Shown: piece by piece, positions 23,374 to 34,379 of the stretch
Layout: each line of letters opens with the position of its first letter
How positions within the stretch are numbered: position 1 is the stretch's first letter
Assembly (NCBI RefSeq): GCF_021462225.1
Contig: NC_061798.1
Location: 18,622,820 to 18,686,819, forward strand
Length of the DNA stretch: 64,000 nt
Source: Girardinichthys multiradiatus
Taxonomy: Eukaryota; Chordata; Actinopteri; Cyprinodontiformes; Goodeidae
Direction of reading: 5' to 3'
The notes under the pieces: generated by a model
The model's database searches: none
What the model saw: only the letters and a program-made list of their open reading frames with translations
What the model was told of the DNA's origin: nothing
Translations under genes and position numbers: made by a program

Positions 23374-24258
23374 AATAGTAATAATAAAAATAATAATTCT
23401 TGTTCTTGTTGTTCTTTTTTATTTTCTTTTTTTCTTGTTATTATTTTCATCCAGTCTCAAAATGTATAAGTTTTTTAAATGAGAATTTGAATATTTTGTT
23501 CTCACTAAATCTTTAAAATTTGGTATACATGTACTGAGCTGATATTTCAACATTATTCATATGACGAATAATAAACCTACAGACAGACTAATTTTTATTA
23601 AAGAAAATTGCACCATCCTCTGTTTCCAAGTGGTTGTAGAATCACCTTATCAACAGTTTTTGATGCAAGGTTAGCAGCCTATAAACAGCACATCAAACCT
23701 AAATAAAACTGTTTGAAACGAACAAGGATCTTTTTTTAAATGTTTTAGATTTTTGTTCATGATGAAGCTGTTTAGACCCAAAGTTAATTCAGAATGAAGG
23801 AGGACAGAGATTAAAGACACAATGTGAAACAATGTTTGCAACATAAGTAAATGTAATTTAGCCTTTTGTATGTTTATGTACAAATTCCATACATTTAAAT
23901 TTATTGTCTGACTTATTTCTAAATGGTTTTATTTACTTAACAGTTTCCAGTGCAGCATTCCTTATACAATCCTCAGAGTTGTAAAAGGTTTATGAGATAA
24001 TTTTGGTATTTCTCTATATATGTTAATATAAAAATATGCACAGCGGGAGTAAAAATTTTAATTTACTCACTTTACGTTCACAGGACTAGCAAACACAAGG
24101 AGAACATGTGCTTTCCACTTGTTCTTTATTAAGGAAATAGTAAAGGGAACAAATAGATTTCATTTTACATGTTTACTGGGGATAGAGCATACTTTTAAAC
24201 AATTAATGGTCCTCTTATAGAAGGTCCAGCTTCTAGCTTTCATCTTTCATTTCAGCCT

Positions 24259-24708
24259 CTATGTAGCTGCCACTGTGGTAGTGGTAGCTGCAGTAGTAGT
24301 GGCAGCTCTGGTAGTGGTAGCTGCAGCAGTGTTAAGCAGAATCTGGAGAATCCTCTGAAGTTCCTTTTTGTCTATACAAGGACGGTTATTGTTGCCATCT
24401 GAAGGACCATGACCCTGGAAAACAAATCAGACTGTTCAGAAAACAGGTAATGATTTTGTAACAGATCTGCTCCAATAAAACTAAAACAAGACACTTACCC
24501 TATTAGGGTGGTGGCGCCCAGGTGAGCGCTCCACTCGATTGGATGTTGAATCAACCTGTTAAAAAAAATAAAAAAAATATTTAAGTGTCTTATGTGGCTG
24601 TTAGACTTATTGAAAAAATATTGATTTAGTCTTTATAAATATTGCACTTACTGAATAAGCCAGAGTGAGACACAGGAGGCATCCCAGCACAAATACTACC
24701 TTCAGCAT
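24259..24708 (-). CDS. Gene B2: small SCPP-like secreted Thr/Ala-rich protein (duplicate of B1)
   Basis: Coding exons join(24259-24414, 24499-24555, 24652-24708), 89 residues. The signal peptide and exon 3 are the same as in B1. In the Thr/Ala tail one Thr is replaced by Arg (TTTRAATTT), and a few silent changes separate it from B1. It keeps PCID with the single mature Cys and the ELQRILQILLN amphipathic stretch. The TATA box is at 24884-24892. Unlike copy 1, no truncated second last exon and no LINE occur beside it, so this locus probably shows the ancestral arrangement. Function unknown beyond being a secreted SCPP-like product. Confidence 0.8.
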
Positions 24709-24883
24709 TATTTCACCAATCACCTGCCAAAATAAAAAACAACAATTTTAAGATTACAATGAGTAAATTGAACTCATGATCATGCAGAAAACAATAGGAA
24801 AAAAAGTTGTCGTTACAGGTTTGTCTTCACAATCTGTCCCAGAGCAGGTCAAGGCGATTTTAATGGTGTGTTTGTCAGTTCAG

Positions 24884-24892
24884 CTTTTTATA
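24884..24892 (-). promoter_or_regulatory. TATA box of gene B2
   Basis: TATAAAAAG on the minus strand, the counterpart of the box at 14001-14009. Confidence 0.7.
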
Positions 24893-25234
24893 CACTGGCA
24901 TTTGGGTGGATTTAGCTCCCAAGCATATTAGACAGTTGTGAAACTGCAATTATTAAGAAACTGTGTGCCCAATATTTCAAGTATGTAGGTGGAGATGTGA
25001 GGAAATAGATAATGCAATAATGAAATATGAATGCATTAGAACATTAACAGAGGTTTGGCCACTGCTGACCAAAGAAATAAATCTGTGACTAGTTCAGTGA
25101 ATAAAACATTAAACAATATTTTAAAAGAGCTCAGACAAATGTAAAAAAAAATACCAGTCATATTCGGTGCTTTACATTATTTTAGCCAAATAGAAAAATG
25201 AATTAAATCAGTCATTTATATGTTTTTCCATAGT

Positions 25235-25560
25235 GGGTCACAGGGAAGCTGGTGCTTATCTCCAGTAGTCTATGGGCAGGAGGCGCAGGACCTATGTCTC
25301 ACAGGTCGCCAGTCCATCACAGGGTACCGCACAAACAACTATGCACACACTCATTCACACACCTAAGTGCAATTTAGAGAGACCAATTAACCCAAGTAGG
25401 CATGTTTTCAGACTGTGGGAGGAAGCCAAAGTATCCAGAGAGAACCCACACATGCACATGGTGAACATGCAAACTCCATGCAGAAAGACCCCAAGCCAGG
25501 AGTTGAACCCAGGACCTTCTTACTGCAAGGCAACAGTGCTACCATCTGCGCCCCTGTGCA
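25235..25560 (+). repeat. Dispersed LINE/SINE-tail fragment at right border of copy 2
   Basis: Same repeat as at 14355-14690. Its last 20-30 bases diverge from the copy 1 version, and the sequence after it is unrelated to that after 14690. Confidence 0.6.
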
Positions 25561-25564
25561 ATAA

Positions 25565-26225
25565 CTTTTTTATAATAATAAAAACAAAAGTAGCTTTCAC
25601 AAAAACTGATTTCATGTCTTATTCATCCTTATTATGTGCTTAATTTCCAGAGTTGTCATCTGTTTACATTTAAATTACTCATAATCACAATTTTTACATT
25701 TCTTTGTTTTCAAATAATTTAGTATTTCATTATCCCATTCTTTTGTTATTGTTCTAGTAGGTATTTTATATCTAATATGTATAAATACACGTGGCAAAAA
25801 AACAGATCTTGAAAGCTTTTTTTAAATTATTGAATAAAAGAAGAAGAAAAGCTGCAGTATAGTAAAGAAACCACAGTATAATTAATAACTGAGCATTCAA
25901 ATGTGCTGATGCAAATGCAAAAGCTTGTGAAATACTCTGTAATTCTCAGTGTATCCTCTGGTATTGTGAGTGGTTTTAATATTTCCAAATTTGTTCTTTC
26001 TTCATTGCACAATTTTGTTGCTTATACATCCGATTAATGTCTCTTTTTTTGCAATGGCAAGCTGCCAGGCTCCTCAAGGTAGTCCATAGAGTGTTGACCA
26101 GATAAAAGCTTAAATAGTATATGGTGCAGTTTTTTCAAAATAAAGCAAAAATTATCATAGGCGCATTTTTCTATACTGTATTAGTTTAAAAAAAAGTTAC
26201 ATTCAGATCGTGGTACCTTACCTTT
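25565..26225. other. No gene recognised
   Basis: AT-rich sequence after the end of duplication copy 2. No coding motif, splice-bounded exon or repeat family identified. Confidence 0.5.
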
Positions 26226-26229
26226 TTTT

Positions 26230-26490
26230 GTCAGTAACAAAATATCCATTCAGATATCAATTTGTGCAGTCATTAGGCACACGGCAGTAAAATTCTTCTT
26301 ATAATTGCTGACCATCTTTTTTAAGTGTTCAACTGATGTTTTTTGATGATTTATCTTTGGTGATGAGTGTTTTAGGGTGGAAAGCTTCCTTGCCATTACC
26401 GTAATTGTCTGTACCCTCTAAAGATTCTCAATCAGATTAAAGTTAGGTCTCTGACTGGGTCCCTCCAAAATGTTAACATTACTACCAGTC
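26230..26490 (-). pseudogene. Tc1-like transposase remnant
   Basis: On the minus strand the translation RPNFNLIENL followed by a stop and VMARKLSTLK resembles the PDLNPIENLWxxLK...R block around the catalytic Glu of Tc1 transposases. Only this 3' portion is left and it has stops. The same remnant family occurs at 46800-47160 in an intron of gene D, including the stretch 'aagattactttaaa' that lies further on in both. Confidence 0.6.
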
Positions 26491-26497
26491 AGAAAAA

Positions 26498-26625
26498 AAT
26501 CAGTCAGTCAGTCATTTTCTACCGCTTATTCCATTGTGGGTTGCAGGGAAGCTGGTGCCTATCTCCAGCAGTCTACGGGCGGGAGGCGGGATACACCCTG
26601 GACAGGTTCCCAGTCTATCACAGCA
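26498..26625 (-). repeat. RTE-type LINE 3' tail fragment
   Basis: Starts with (cagt)n, then 'cattttctaccgcttattcc', 'gaagctggtgcctatctcc' and 'acaccctggacaggttccc', the reversed 3' tail of abundant fish LINEs. It appears to be inserted in the Tc1-like remnant. Confidence 0.7.
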
Positions 26626-26899
26626 GAAAAATGCATAATGATGAATTTAAAAGATTACTTTAAACCTAAATCTGCCAAGTTTTTTAATCATGTTCGGCTT
26701 AACTGTATTTGTAAAGAAATTTATCTGACCCAAACACTGAACTGGTTATTTTTAGTTTGTTTCCCTATCAACAGCCTTGGAAGTTCACATCCTCTGTAGC
26801 TGTTTACATTCCTCATCCTCTATTGGAGCGATTGCCTGTAAGGCAATGCTCCCCACTGTTCCTAAGCTTCAGAATCAAAGCATTTATTTATTTTGATCA

Positions 26900-27032
26900 T
26901 CAGTCAGTCAGTCAGTCATTTTCTACCGCTTATTCCATTGTGGGACGCAGGGGAGCTGGTGCCTATCTCCAGCAGTGTATGGGCGAGAGGCAGAGTACAC
27001 CCTGGACAGGTCGCCAGTCCATCGCAGCTATT
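26900..27032 (-). repeat. RTE-type LINE 3' tail fragment, second
   Basis: Same sequence type as 26498-26625, again opening with (cagt)n and ending 'caggtcgccagtccatcgcagc'. The two are independent insertions: their flanks differ. Confidence 0.7.
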
Positions 27033-27059
27033 TTGATTATGTCTGAGACATTTTTTTAT

Positions 27060-27245
27060 GAGGATTTACCTGTACATCGACAGTCCCCCTAGAAGCAACA
27101 AAATCTTGGACTTAGTGTATGCCAGTGTTATGGATGCAAACAGTGCCAAAACACTTCCACTGCTTGGCAGATCTGATCAAAATCTGACACTGTTGATGCC
27201 CAGTTAGATCCCACTTGTTTAATTCCAGCCTGTTCACATGAGTAC
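27060..27245 (+). pseudogene. LINE endonuclease fragment
   Basis: Closely resembles 3195-3380: both read ctagaagcaacaaaatcttg and then a diverged LLGRSDQ-like stretch, the C-terminal part of the endonuclease domain of an L2/Rex1-like LINE. No further LINE sequence is attached. Confidence 0.6.
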
Positions 27246-27256
27246 TTATAGAATAT

Positions 27257-27715
27257 GTAATCATCCTTACCAGGGAGGCTTACCATGCCACGCTTGGCCT
27301 CACGGTACCCGTCAGCCGCCTCAGGAGTCCCATAAGCCAACCACACCCGATAGGACTCCTTTTCAGCTTGACAGTGTCCCTTACTGCCGGTGTCCACCAC
27401 CAGGTTCGGGGATTGCCGCCGCGACAGGCACCGCAGCTTCGAGCAGCAGCATCGACAATAGATACGGAGAACACGGTCCAATCGGACTGTATGTCTCCAA
27501 CATGTCAAAGCTCTCCCGGAGGTGGGAGTTGAATACATCCCTGGCCGAGGGCTCCGCTATGCACTTGGCCTGCCAAGTCTGTCCAGCTTTCTCCTCTTCC
27601 AAAACATGTGGCGGAAGGTCTGATGATACGACAACAAAGCCGATCATCGACCTCCTGCCTAGGGTGTCCTGGTGCCAAGTGCACTGATGGACACACTTAT
27701 GCTTGAACATGATCT
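27257..27715 (-). pseudogene. Internally deleted RTE/Rex3-type LINE fragment
   Basis: Minus-strand sequence matches the 10270-10810 part of the full LINE at 9445: [20 protein letters not shown], then [19 protein letters not shown] and WWTPAVRD, with several pieces missing between. Shortened joins and frame changes show it is dead. Confidence 0.8.
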
Positions 27716-27719
27716 TTTA

Positions 27720-29000
27720 AAATCTTTAAAACCCATTTATATCCTAATCATTTAATAATCTATTCAACAGAGAGTAGACATTTTTAGACTTTAGTCAAAA
27801 GATTTTTTTTTCTTACACTGATCATACTAGAAGCAAGTAATAGTAAGGTGTTAATCAATGCACGGGTATGGTTGTATTTTTTCCCACTGAAGATTTTTTA
27901 CAGTACAGTTAATGTAAAAGGTAAGTAAACCCTCTTTCAGATTTCAGGCACTATGTATTGACATGAAAAAAAAGGACCTCACCAAATCTTCAAATTAGGA
28001 AAATAACCTTTGATGACCTCAATGTTTGATATGTAAATATTATTCATTTTCCAAAAAGGAAAGGGAAAACCTCAGAGATACGTTCCAGCCCCCTGTTGAC
28101 CCTGACCAAGATTAAATTGTCTCAAAAACTTGAATAATGGGTATATTGAGTTATTTAATACAGGGCTGATTGTCGGACTTTCAAACAAACTGATATTATT
28201 CTTGGTAAATTAGTGATTAAAAATTATCCAGGTTTGTTTGTGGGAAAGACGTGATCTCACTGAACTGTGTGTAAAAACAATACTGTTTCAGGCACACGCC
28301 ATTTATATAATTAGTTTAAGCTTTAACGTTTTTAATATCTAAGTGGATTTTTGTCATAAAACAGGTGTCATTCCTGTAATGCTTGTTAATTTCAACGACT
28401 GACTGAAAGCCAAAATGATTTGTTTCCTTGGTTTAGCTTTTCAGACTCAACAGTAGAGGGGAGTGTAAAAATATAGTTGAGAAAACTGACCTGAGTAAGC
28501 AAGTGATGTCAGGTTTGGGTTTGAAGAAGAGACTGATGGAAGTGTGTGTGCCTGGTGCTGCTCTTCATAAGGGCTTTTAAATCTGCTTTGCTGTTTTTAA
28601 ACAAAGATCACCACATCACTCTGAAAGATATAACTCATGTCTTTCAAAAACCACCTTAAGTGTTAATTTGTATTTCTTGAATTCTGAGTGAAATTGGTTG
28701 GATGTTATTTTTTACTTGTGAACTTATTAATTCTGTTATGATGGACTTTCTGTTTTACCTGTAATTAGATTTATCTTTGTAGGATCCAGATGATCATATC
28801 ATTTCATATACATAAAAACTCTATAACTGAGAAAAGATTAACTATTGCTATCCACTACATACTCTCCTCTTTTAGCAGTAACCATTTTGTACTGATGCTC
28901 TTAAAGTCAGCATCCATGTGATGAAGATGGAGTGCAAAATCAAATGAAAGATACTATGGCTATAGAGTTGTGATGAAAAATAAAACGCAGTGAAGAATTT
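27720..29000. other. No gene supported
   Basis: AT-rich sequence downstream of gene C. At 28500-28590 the minus strand has a TTTAAAAG box followed by an exon-1-like stretch ending CTCAG|gt, but no matching signal-peptide exon is found downstream, so no gene is called. Confidence 0.5.
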
Positions 29001-29250
29001 GCATTGAAATGGTTTATTTTTTAGGTTATCATACAATGAGGAATACTATTTCCCCAACTGTTGACTGAATTAGCATTCTGGGTAAAACAGCAGGCTTCCA
29101 ATCTGAAATGAGATGAGGTCAAATAGTCAGATTCACTATACACTCAACAACTTAATCAAAAACAGATGAGTATCAGACTAAGTCAAATATCAATGATCAT
29201 ATACAGAAGTAATGTCAAAAATGTGCTTTAACTTGTTGTCACTCACTTGA

Positions 29251-30821
29251 TCATATCTGCCTTAGTAGTTGTTGAAGAAGGGCAATGACCTGGGCCAGTG
29301 ATAATGCGGTTGATGTAGTCGTTGCACCTGCTACTGTGGTCGTAGTCCTGGTGGTTGTCTTCAAGAAAACCAGGAAGTTTATCATCACACAGAACAGAGG
29401 TCTTTCCAGCTACTGATACAGTAACTGATGCTCAGATGCGATTTTAAAGTTAGGCATAGAGGACACTCACCTCATCAGAATTAGAACCAGAACTAGAGCG
29501 GGCAAAACGCTGGTGCTCCATCTGTAAAAGGTTTGACATTAAGCCTAATTGCATAATACTATTTTCCATAATTATAGTAAGTGTCTATATACAATCACCA
29601 GCCACTTTATTAGGTACACCTGTCCAATTGCTTGTTAATGCAAATTTCTAATCAGCCATTCACATGGCAGCAATTCAATGCATTTAGGCATGTATACATG
29701 GTCAAGACAATCTGCTGCAGTTGAAACCGAGCATCAAAATGGGGAAGAAAGGTGATTTAAGAAACTTTGAACGTGGCATGGTTGTTGGTGCCAGACGGGC
29801 TGGTCTGAGTATTTCAGAAATTGCAGATTTGATGCCAGAGGTCAGAGGAGAATGGCCAGACTGGTTCGAGCTGATAGAAAGGCAACAGTAACTCAGATAA
29901 CCACTCGTTACAACCAAAGCATGCAGAAGTGCATCTCTGAACGCACAACATGTCGAACCTTGAGGCGGATGGGCTACAGCAGCAGAAGACCACACCGGGT
30001 GCCATTCCTCAGCTAAGAACAGGAAACTGAGGCTACAATTTGCACAGGCTCACCAAAATTGGACAAAGAAGATTGGAAATATGTTGCCTGATCTGATGAA
30101 TCTCAATTTCTGCTGCAACATTCAGATGGTAGAGTCAGAATCTGGCATCAACAACATGAAAGCATGGATCCATCCTGCCTTGTATCAACGGTTCCTGCTG
30201 GTGGTGGTGTAATGGTGTGGGGGATATTTTGTTGGCACACTTTGGGCCCCTTAGTACCAATTGAGCATCGTGTCAACAGCACAGCCTACTTGAGTATTGT
30301 TGCTGACCATGTCCATCCCTTTATGACCACAGTGTACCCATCTTCTGATGGTTACTTCCAGCAGGATAATGTGCCAAGTCTTAAAGCACGAATCATCTCA
30401 GACTAGTTTCTTGAACATGACAATGAGTTCACTGGACTCAAATGGGCTCCACAGTCACCAGATCTCAATCCAGTAGAGCAACTTTGGGATGCGGTGGAAC
30501 GGGAGATTCGCATCATGGATGTGCAACTGACAAATCTGCAGCATCTGTGTGATGCTATCTTGTCAATATGGAGCAAACTCCCTGAGGAATGTTTCCAGTA
30601 CCTTGTTGAATCTATGCTACGAAGGATTAAGGCAGTTCTGAAGGCAGGGGGGTCCAACCCGGTACTAGCAAGGTGTACCTAATAAAGTGGCCAGTGAGTG
30701 TATATATATATATATATATACATGCTCATTTTTGTATAATTAAACATGATAATGTTATACTTACAGGGTCAGCCAAAATGAGGCTCAGGAGGCATCCAAG
30801 AACAAGTGCTACCTTCAGCAT
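29251..30821 (-). CDS. Gene C: small SCPP-like secreted Thr-rich protein (A type)
   Basis: Coding exons join(29251-29358, 29471-29521, 30765-30821), 71 residues. The signal peptide differs from A1 only at its end (LSLILA plus DP). Exon 3 gives MEHQRFARSSSGSNSDE, two residues shorter than in A1 and again ending in S-x-E. Exon 4 gives TTTRTTTTVAGATTTSTA and then LSLAQVIALLQQLLRQI. Exon 1 is near 30920-30965 under a TATA box (30984-30991); a poly(A) signal is at 29013-29018. The intron between the signal-peptide exon and exon 3 is long because it holds a dead Tc1-like element (29592-30700). Introns are phase 0. It is an older paralogue of A1/A2, with all signs of a functional gene. Confidence 0.8.
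29592..30700 (+). mobile_element. Tc1-like element with DD36E spacing, inactive
   Basis: A 1.1-kb element bounded by TA (29590-29591, 30701-30702) with terminal inverted repeats containing 'ccactttattaggtacacct' and its reverse complement. The plus strand encodes a transposase that starts MGKKGDLRNFERGMVVGARR near 29739 and keeps FQQDN and SPDLNPVEQLW, with 36 residues between the catalytic Asp and Glu. Many stops and frameshifts interrupt it. It lies in intron 2 of gene C, in the opposite orientation to the gene. Confidence 0.85.
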
Positions 30822-30983
30822 GGTTACAGTGATCTCACCTGTTGGAACAGAATATTACAAATTATTTTCTTTACAGCAAATTGGTCCATACCAAAGCAAT
30901 ACTAAATACATCCTCACACCTTCAGCTGGCTTTCTCAGAGACGAGTGAAGAGGCTGTAGTGTCGCTCTTTGGATGCTGAAGCT

Positions 30984-30991
30984 CTTTTATA
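30984..30991 (-). promoter_or_regulatory. TATA box of gene C
   Basis: TATAAAAG on the minus strand about 25-30 bases before exon 1, in the same sequence context as in A1 (gtgtataaaagag). Confidence 0.75.
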
Positions 30992-31358
30992 CACTTACAG
31001 AAGTGTTTCAAAACTGCGATTACATTTTCACCCACTTGTTTCAAGGTGTTGCTGAGACTTTAACTTATTCAATCATGGACAAATATCCCTAATAACTTTC
31101 AGATTACCTATGCATGGGCACATAAATTACATTGAGAAAAACCTGCTTGAATAACACCTCATTACAACCACGACGGCTTATTACTGGTGCATCACAGACA
31201 GCTACTCATTTTCGACATCGCTAGGTTTTGTGATTAGGAAAGATTCTCCCTGGATGAAGAGAGCCTCCACTGTGCAAGCCATCAACTTTTTATGAGATTA
31301 ATGATTACACAATGGAGTGGCTTTCATTACACTTTAGTGATGTTTTTTATGTTAAGAC

Positions 31359-32187
31359 TGTCAGGGTGTCACCTTTTGGACTCTGTGATGGCTTTGTGTT
31401 TTGTTTTCTCCTCAGTTATTTTGAGTCTTAGGTTGTGTTTCTCTCCCTCCTTGTTCATAGCTCCTTTAGCTAGTGTTATCTTTCTTAGTTATGACTTAGT
31501 ATGATTTTCTCTTTGTTGTCATTATTGCTATTATTATCATGATTATTATTATTGTGCTCTGTTTATCTTCTCCAGCCCCTCTGGTTAGGTTGTGTTTACT
31601 TATTGTTTACATTTTGTTTGTTTAAATCCTAGTCCTCATGTTCTCTGCTTCCCTTCCTGTCAGTTCAGTCTGTGTGGTGTTAGGTTTTGTTACTCTGTAA
31701 TCGGGTTTGCTTTGTGGGTTCCTTGTTCGTTCTTAGGTTATGGTGTTTCTTATGTTCCCTCTAGTTTCTCGGTTCGTGATTATTCTCTTATTTGTTTATA
31801 GATTCGTTTCAGTGTTTATTAGTCCCTCGTCATGTTTTAATCTATGTATTGTTTTCCCCTGTTCCCTCTGCCTTGCTGCCTCCTTGTCACACCTGTTCTT
31901 AGTTCCTTGATTACCTGCCTTTGTTCTCGCTCTGTATATTAGTTGGTTTTGTTTCATTGTCCTTTGCTGGTTCCTCATTTCACACTCGTTCACAACTCTC
32001 TGCACTACCCTCGTTCTTGCCATGAGTTCCTGCAGTGTCTAATGTAAGTTTTTGGATCTGACTGGTTAGTACCTGCAGTGTGTTTTTGTTACTTCTGTGA
32101 ACTTTGAATAAATCTCTGGATCTATTCACAATGCTGCTGCCAAGCTCTTGTTTGCGCTTCGGTCCACCCCAAAACCCCAATGTGACA
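31359..32187 (+). mobile_element. Solo LTR, 829 bp, with 5-bp target-site duplication
   Basis: Starts TGTCAGGG and ends TGTGACA, with TG...CA termini, and is flanked by direct repeats AAGAC (31354-31358 and 32188-32192). A poly(A) signal AATAAA lies near 32107 and a TATA-like tgtatatta near 31934. No internal retroviral sequence is present. Five-base duplications are typical of Gypsy-like and some other LTR elements. It is CT/GT-rich on the plus strand. Confidence 0.8.
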
Positions 32188-32194
32188 AAGACCT

Positions 32195-32880
32195 CACCAA
32201 AAATCTGTACGCAAATGAACCTCTAAAGCTGCTTTATTACAGATGGTCGCTGCCCTATAGTGTAATTCAGAATGCACAAATACTTCTTTACAAAAAAGAT
32301 TACTTTTGTGTGATCTATTTAAGTAAAGTCCCAACTTTAGGTTGAGTTAGATTTAGTTTTTTTATGTTATTTTATCAAATCTTTCCAAAAACATGACCTA
32401 CACTTACTATCTGCTTAAACCAACAATTCAGTTCACTTTAGTTATATAGCACTAGTTCACAACAAATATCAGCTCAAAGCTCTTTACTAAACAAACACAT
32501 GTAATTCATGTCCAGAAATATGAACTAAATCCAAAATAAAGTATTTAGATTGGACAGGCAATGAGTGAAAAACCAGTCCAAAGAAAAACTCTGACATACT
32601 ATATGGAGAAAAATAAGGTAAATTAGAGGTGTTTAAAAATATACTTAGTCATATTCAATAAATTAGAAGATATGTTCCAATGAGGCTCAGTTTTTTCATA
32701 TTAAAAAGGTACCTTTTGAAAATAATAACCTTTAAAGAGGTATTAAACAAACGTTTTACTAAGCTCACCTTTCTTTACTAAAAATGTTTTTTTTAATTGG
32801 TCTGATGTAAATTTTTAATCTTAAACATCATATTTGTATTAGCTGTAAGCAGAAAATCATCTTAACAGAAATAGAGGATG
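32195..32880. other. No gene recognised
   Basis: AT-rich sequence between the solo LTR and the first Harbinger remnant. No coding or repeat motif seen. Confidence 0.5.
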
Positions 32881-33000
32881 GATGAGTTGAAAAATCTGAA
32901 CTTTTTCCTAAATTCACGTCGCGTCAACCAATCAGGAACTGGATGTGGCTGTGACGTAGGGTGAAAGACCACAGCGGAGAAGAAGCGGTTGTCAGTGAAG

Positions 33001-33099
33001 ATGGAGGACCAGATCATAGTGGCGGTGTGCGGCAAGCCAGAGTTGTATGACTCAACTAATTACTTTTACCGAGACAAGTACAGAAAGGACCTGACCTGG
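33001..33099 (+). pseudogene. MADF-domain (Myb-like) exon of a Harbinger element
   Basis: Begins with ATG and reads MEDQIIVAVCGKPELYDSTN then YFYRDKYRKDLTW, the helix-1/2 region of a MADF domain, ending near a gt dinucleotide that could be the original donor. Only this first exon remains. In the element at 33650 it is deleted. Confidence 0.65.
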
Positions 33100-33184
33100 T
33101 TATGTTTAGGCACATATAGCTTATATTTAGGAGATGTGGACATTAAAAATTGGCTGTTTTTTTACTGAGCTGAGATTTATTTAC

Positions 33185-33460
33185 TCACCAAAGACAGATG
33201 GACCGGCGTTCAGCAGCGGGGATACAGCGCCGGTAGTTGGTGTCCCGGAGGCCGATTCGTCTCCCAACGCGGGACAGCAGATCTTCAAACAGGGTCCTGG
33301 ATAGACGGAAGTACCGCTGAAATCGACCGTCATCCAGACGCAGCTCCTGGAGTGGGTGGTGGTAATCTCCGAACTGTTCCCGTCCCTGAAGAATCTGGTG
33401 AACCCAGGGACGTCGACGGCGTTCTTTGGCTCTCCACAGGTAAAATCCATGTCCGCCATG
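33185..33460 (-). pseudogene. Harbinger transposase N-terminal exon
   Basis: Minus-strand translation with RRRPWVHQILQGREQFGDYH, LQELRLDDGRFQRYFRLS and LFEDLLSRVGRRI, the N-terminal domain of HARBI1-like nucleases before the catalytic region. Homologous pieces are at 33899-34168 (minus) and 53300-53480 (plus). No DDE core follows. Confidence 0.75.
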
Positions 33461-33649
33461 TTCAGTTGAAACCAGCAAGCAGCAGATGGAAGCTCCTCCT
33501 ATTTGATGACGCGGCGAAGCGTTGCTGCTTGTTGCCAAATGGCAACGCGGATTTCACGCAGAATGTCAAGCGGGCAAAAGCACACAATGACGCAAAATAT
33601 TCGCAGAATCCACGTTCGGTGTGAACGCACCATTACATGTTATCCCTAT

Positions 33650-34376
33650 GTAGAGATGCGTTCAGGAGCGGAGCGGCGCGAGGCGGTGCGAAGGAGACAA
33701 AGGACGCGGTGCGAAAGGCGCGCCAAGCAAAGCGAGAGCAATGGACTAGTTGAAAAATCTGAACTATTTTCTAAATTCACGTCAACCAATCAGGGACTGG
33801 ATGTGGCTGTTACGTAGGGTGAAGGCCTGTAGCGGAGAAGAAGCTCTTTTCAGTGTGCGGCAAGCCGGAGTTGTATGACTCAACTAACTAGCTGAGATTT
33901 ATTTACTCACCGAAGACAGATGGACAGACGTTTGGCAGCAGGCATATAGCGCCGGTAGTTGGTGTCCCGGAGGTCTCCCAACGCAGGACAGCAGGTCTTC
34001 GAACTGGGTCCTGGATTGACGGAAGTACCGCTGAAATTGACCGTCATCCAGACGCAGCTCCCGGAGTAGGTGGTGGTACTCTCCGAACTGTTCCCGTCGC
34101 TGAAGAATCATGTGAACCCAGGGACGTTGACGTCGGCGGCGTTTATCGGCTCTCCACAAGTAAAACACCGTGATTATCCGTGAAATCCATGTCCGCCATG
34201 TTCAGTTGAAACCAGCAAGCAGCAGATAGAAGCTCCTTCTATTTGATGAAGCGGCGAAGCGTTGCCGTTTGTTGACATCTGGCCACGTGGATTGTATGCG
34301 AAATGTCAAGCGAGCAACAGCACACAAATAACGCAAAACATTTGCAGAATCCACGTTCGGTGTGAACGCACCATTA
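33650..34376 (-). mobile_element. PIF/Harbinger remnant 2
   Basis: Begins with 'gatgcgttcaggagcgg' and ends 'ggtgtgaacgcaccattaga'. It matches remnant 1 in the flank with 'aaccaatcag' and in the transposase N-terminus (33899-34168: PWVHMILQRREQFGEYH, LRELRLDDGQFQRYF), but the MADF exon has been removed: tgcggcaagccggagttgta runs straight into the transposase part. Two neighbouring copies of one family are thus present. Confidence 0.7.
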
Positions 34377-34379
34377 GAG

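Larger units (their letters stand above)
15603..25560. repeat. Large tandem duplication, copy 2
   Basis: Second copy of the unit that starts before base 1. It holds gene A2 and gene B2 and lacks both the internal 1.54-kb duplication and the RTE LINE of copy 1. Similarity ends inside a dispersed LINE-tail repeat, near 14690 in copy 1 and 25560 here, where the two sequences become unrelated. Confidence 0.95.
32890..33636. mobile_element. PIF/Harbinger remnant 1 (MADF exon plus transposase N-terminus)
   Basis: The right end 'acgttcggtgtgaacgcacc' followed by atta is a Harbinger-type terminal repeat, repeated at the end of remnant 2. Inside are two divergent pieces: on the plus strand the start of a MADF/Myb-like accessory protein (33001-33099) and on the minus strand the N-terminal part of the transposase (33185-33460). 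Divergent accessory and transposase genes are the known organisation of Harbinger elements. The catalytic part is missing. Confidence 0.75.

Noticed and set aside
28500..28590. TATA-like box and exon-1-like sequence on the minus strand
   Set aside because: No signal-peptide exon or other SCPP-like exon follows at lower coordinates, so a further gene cannot be supported.
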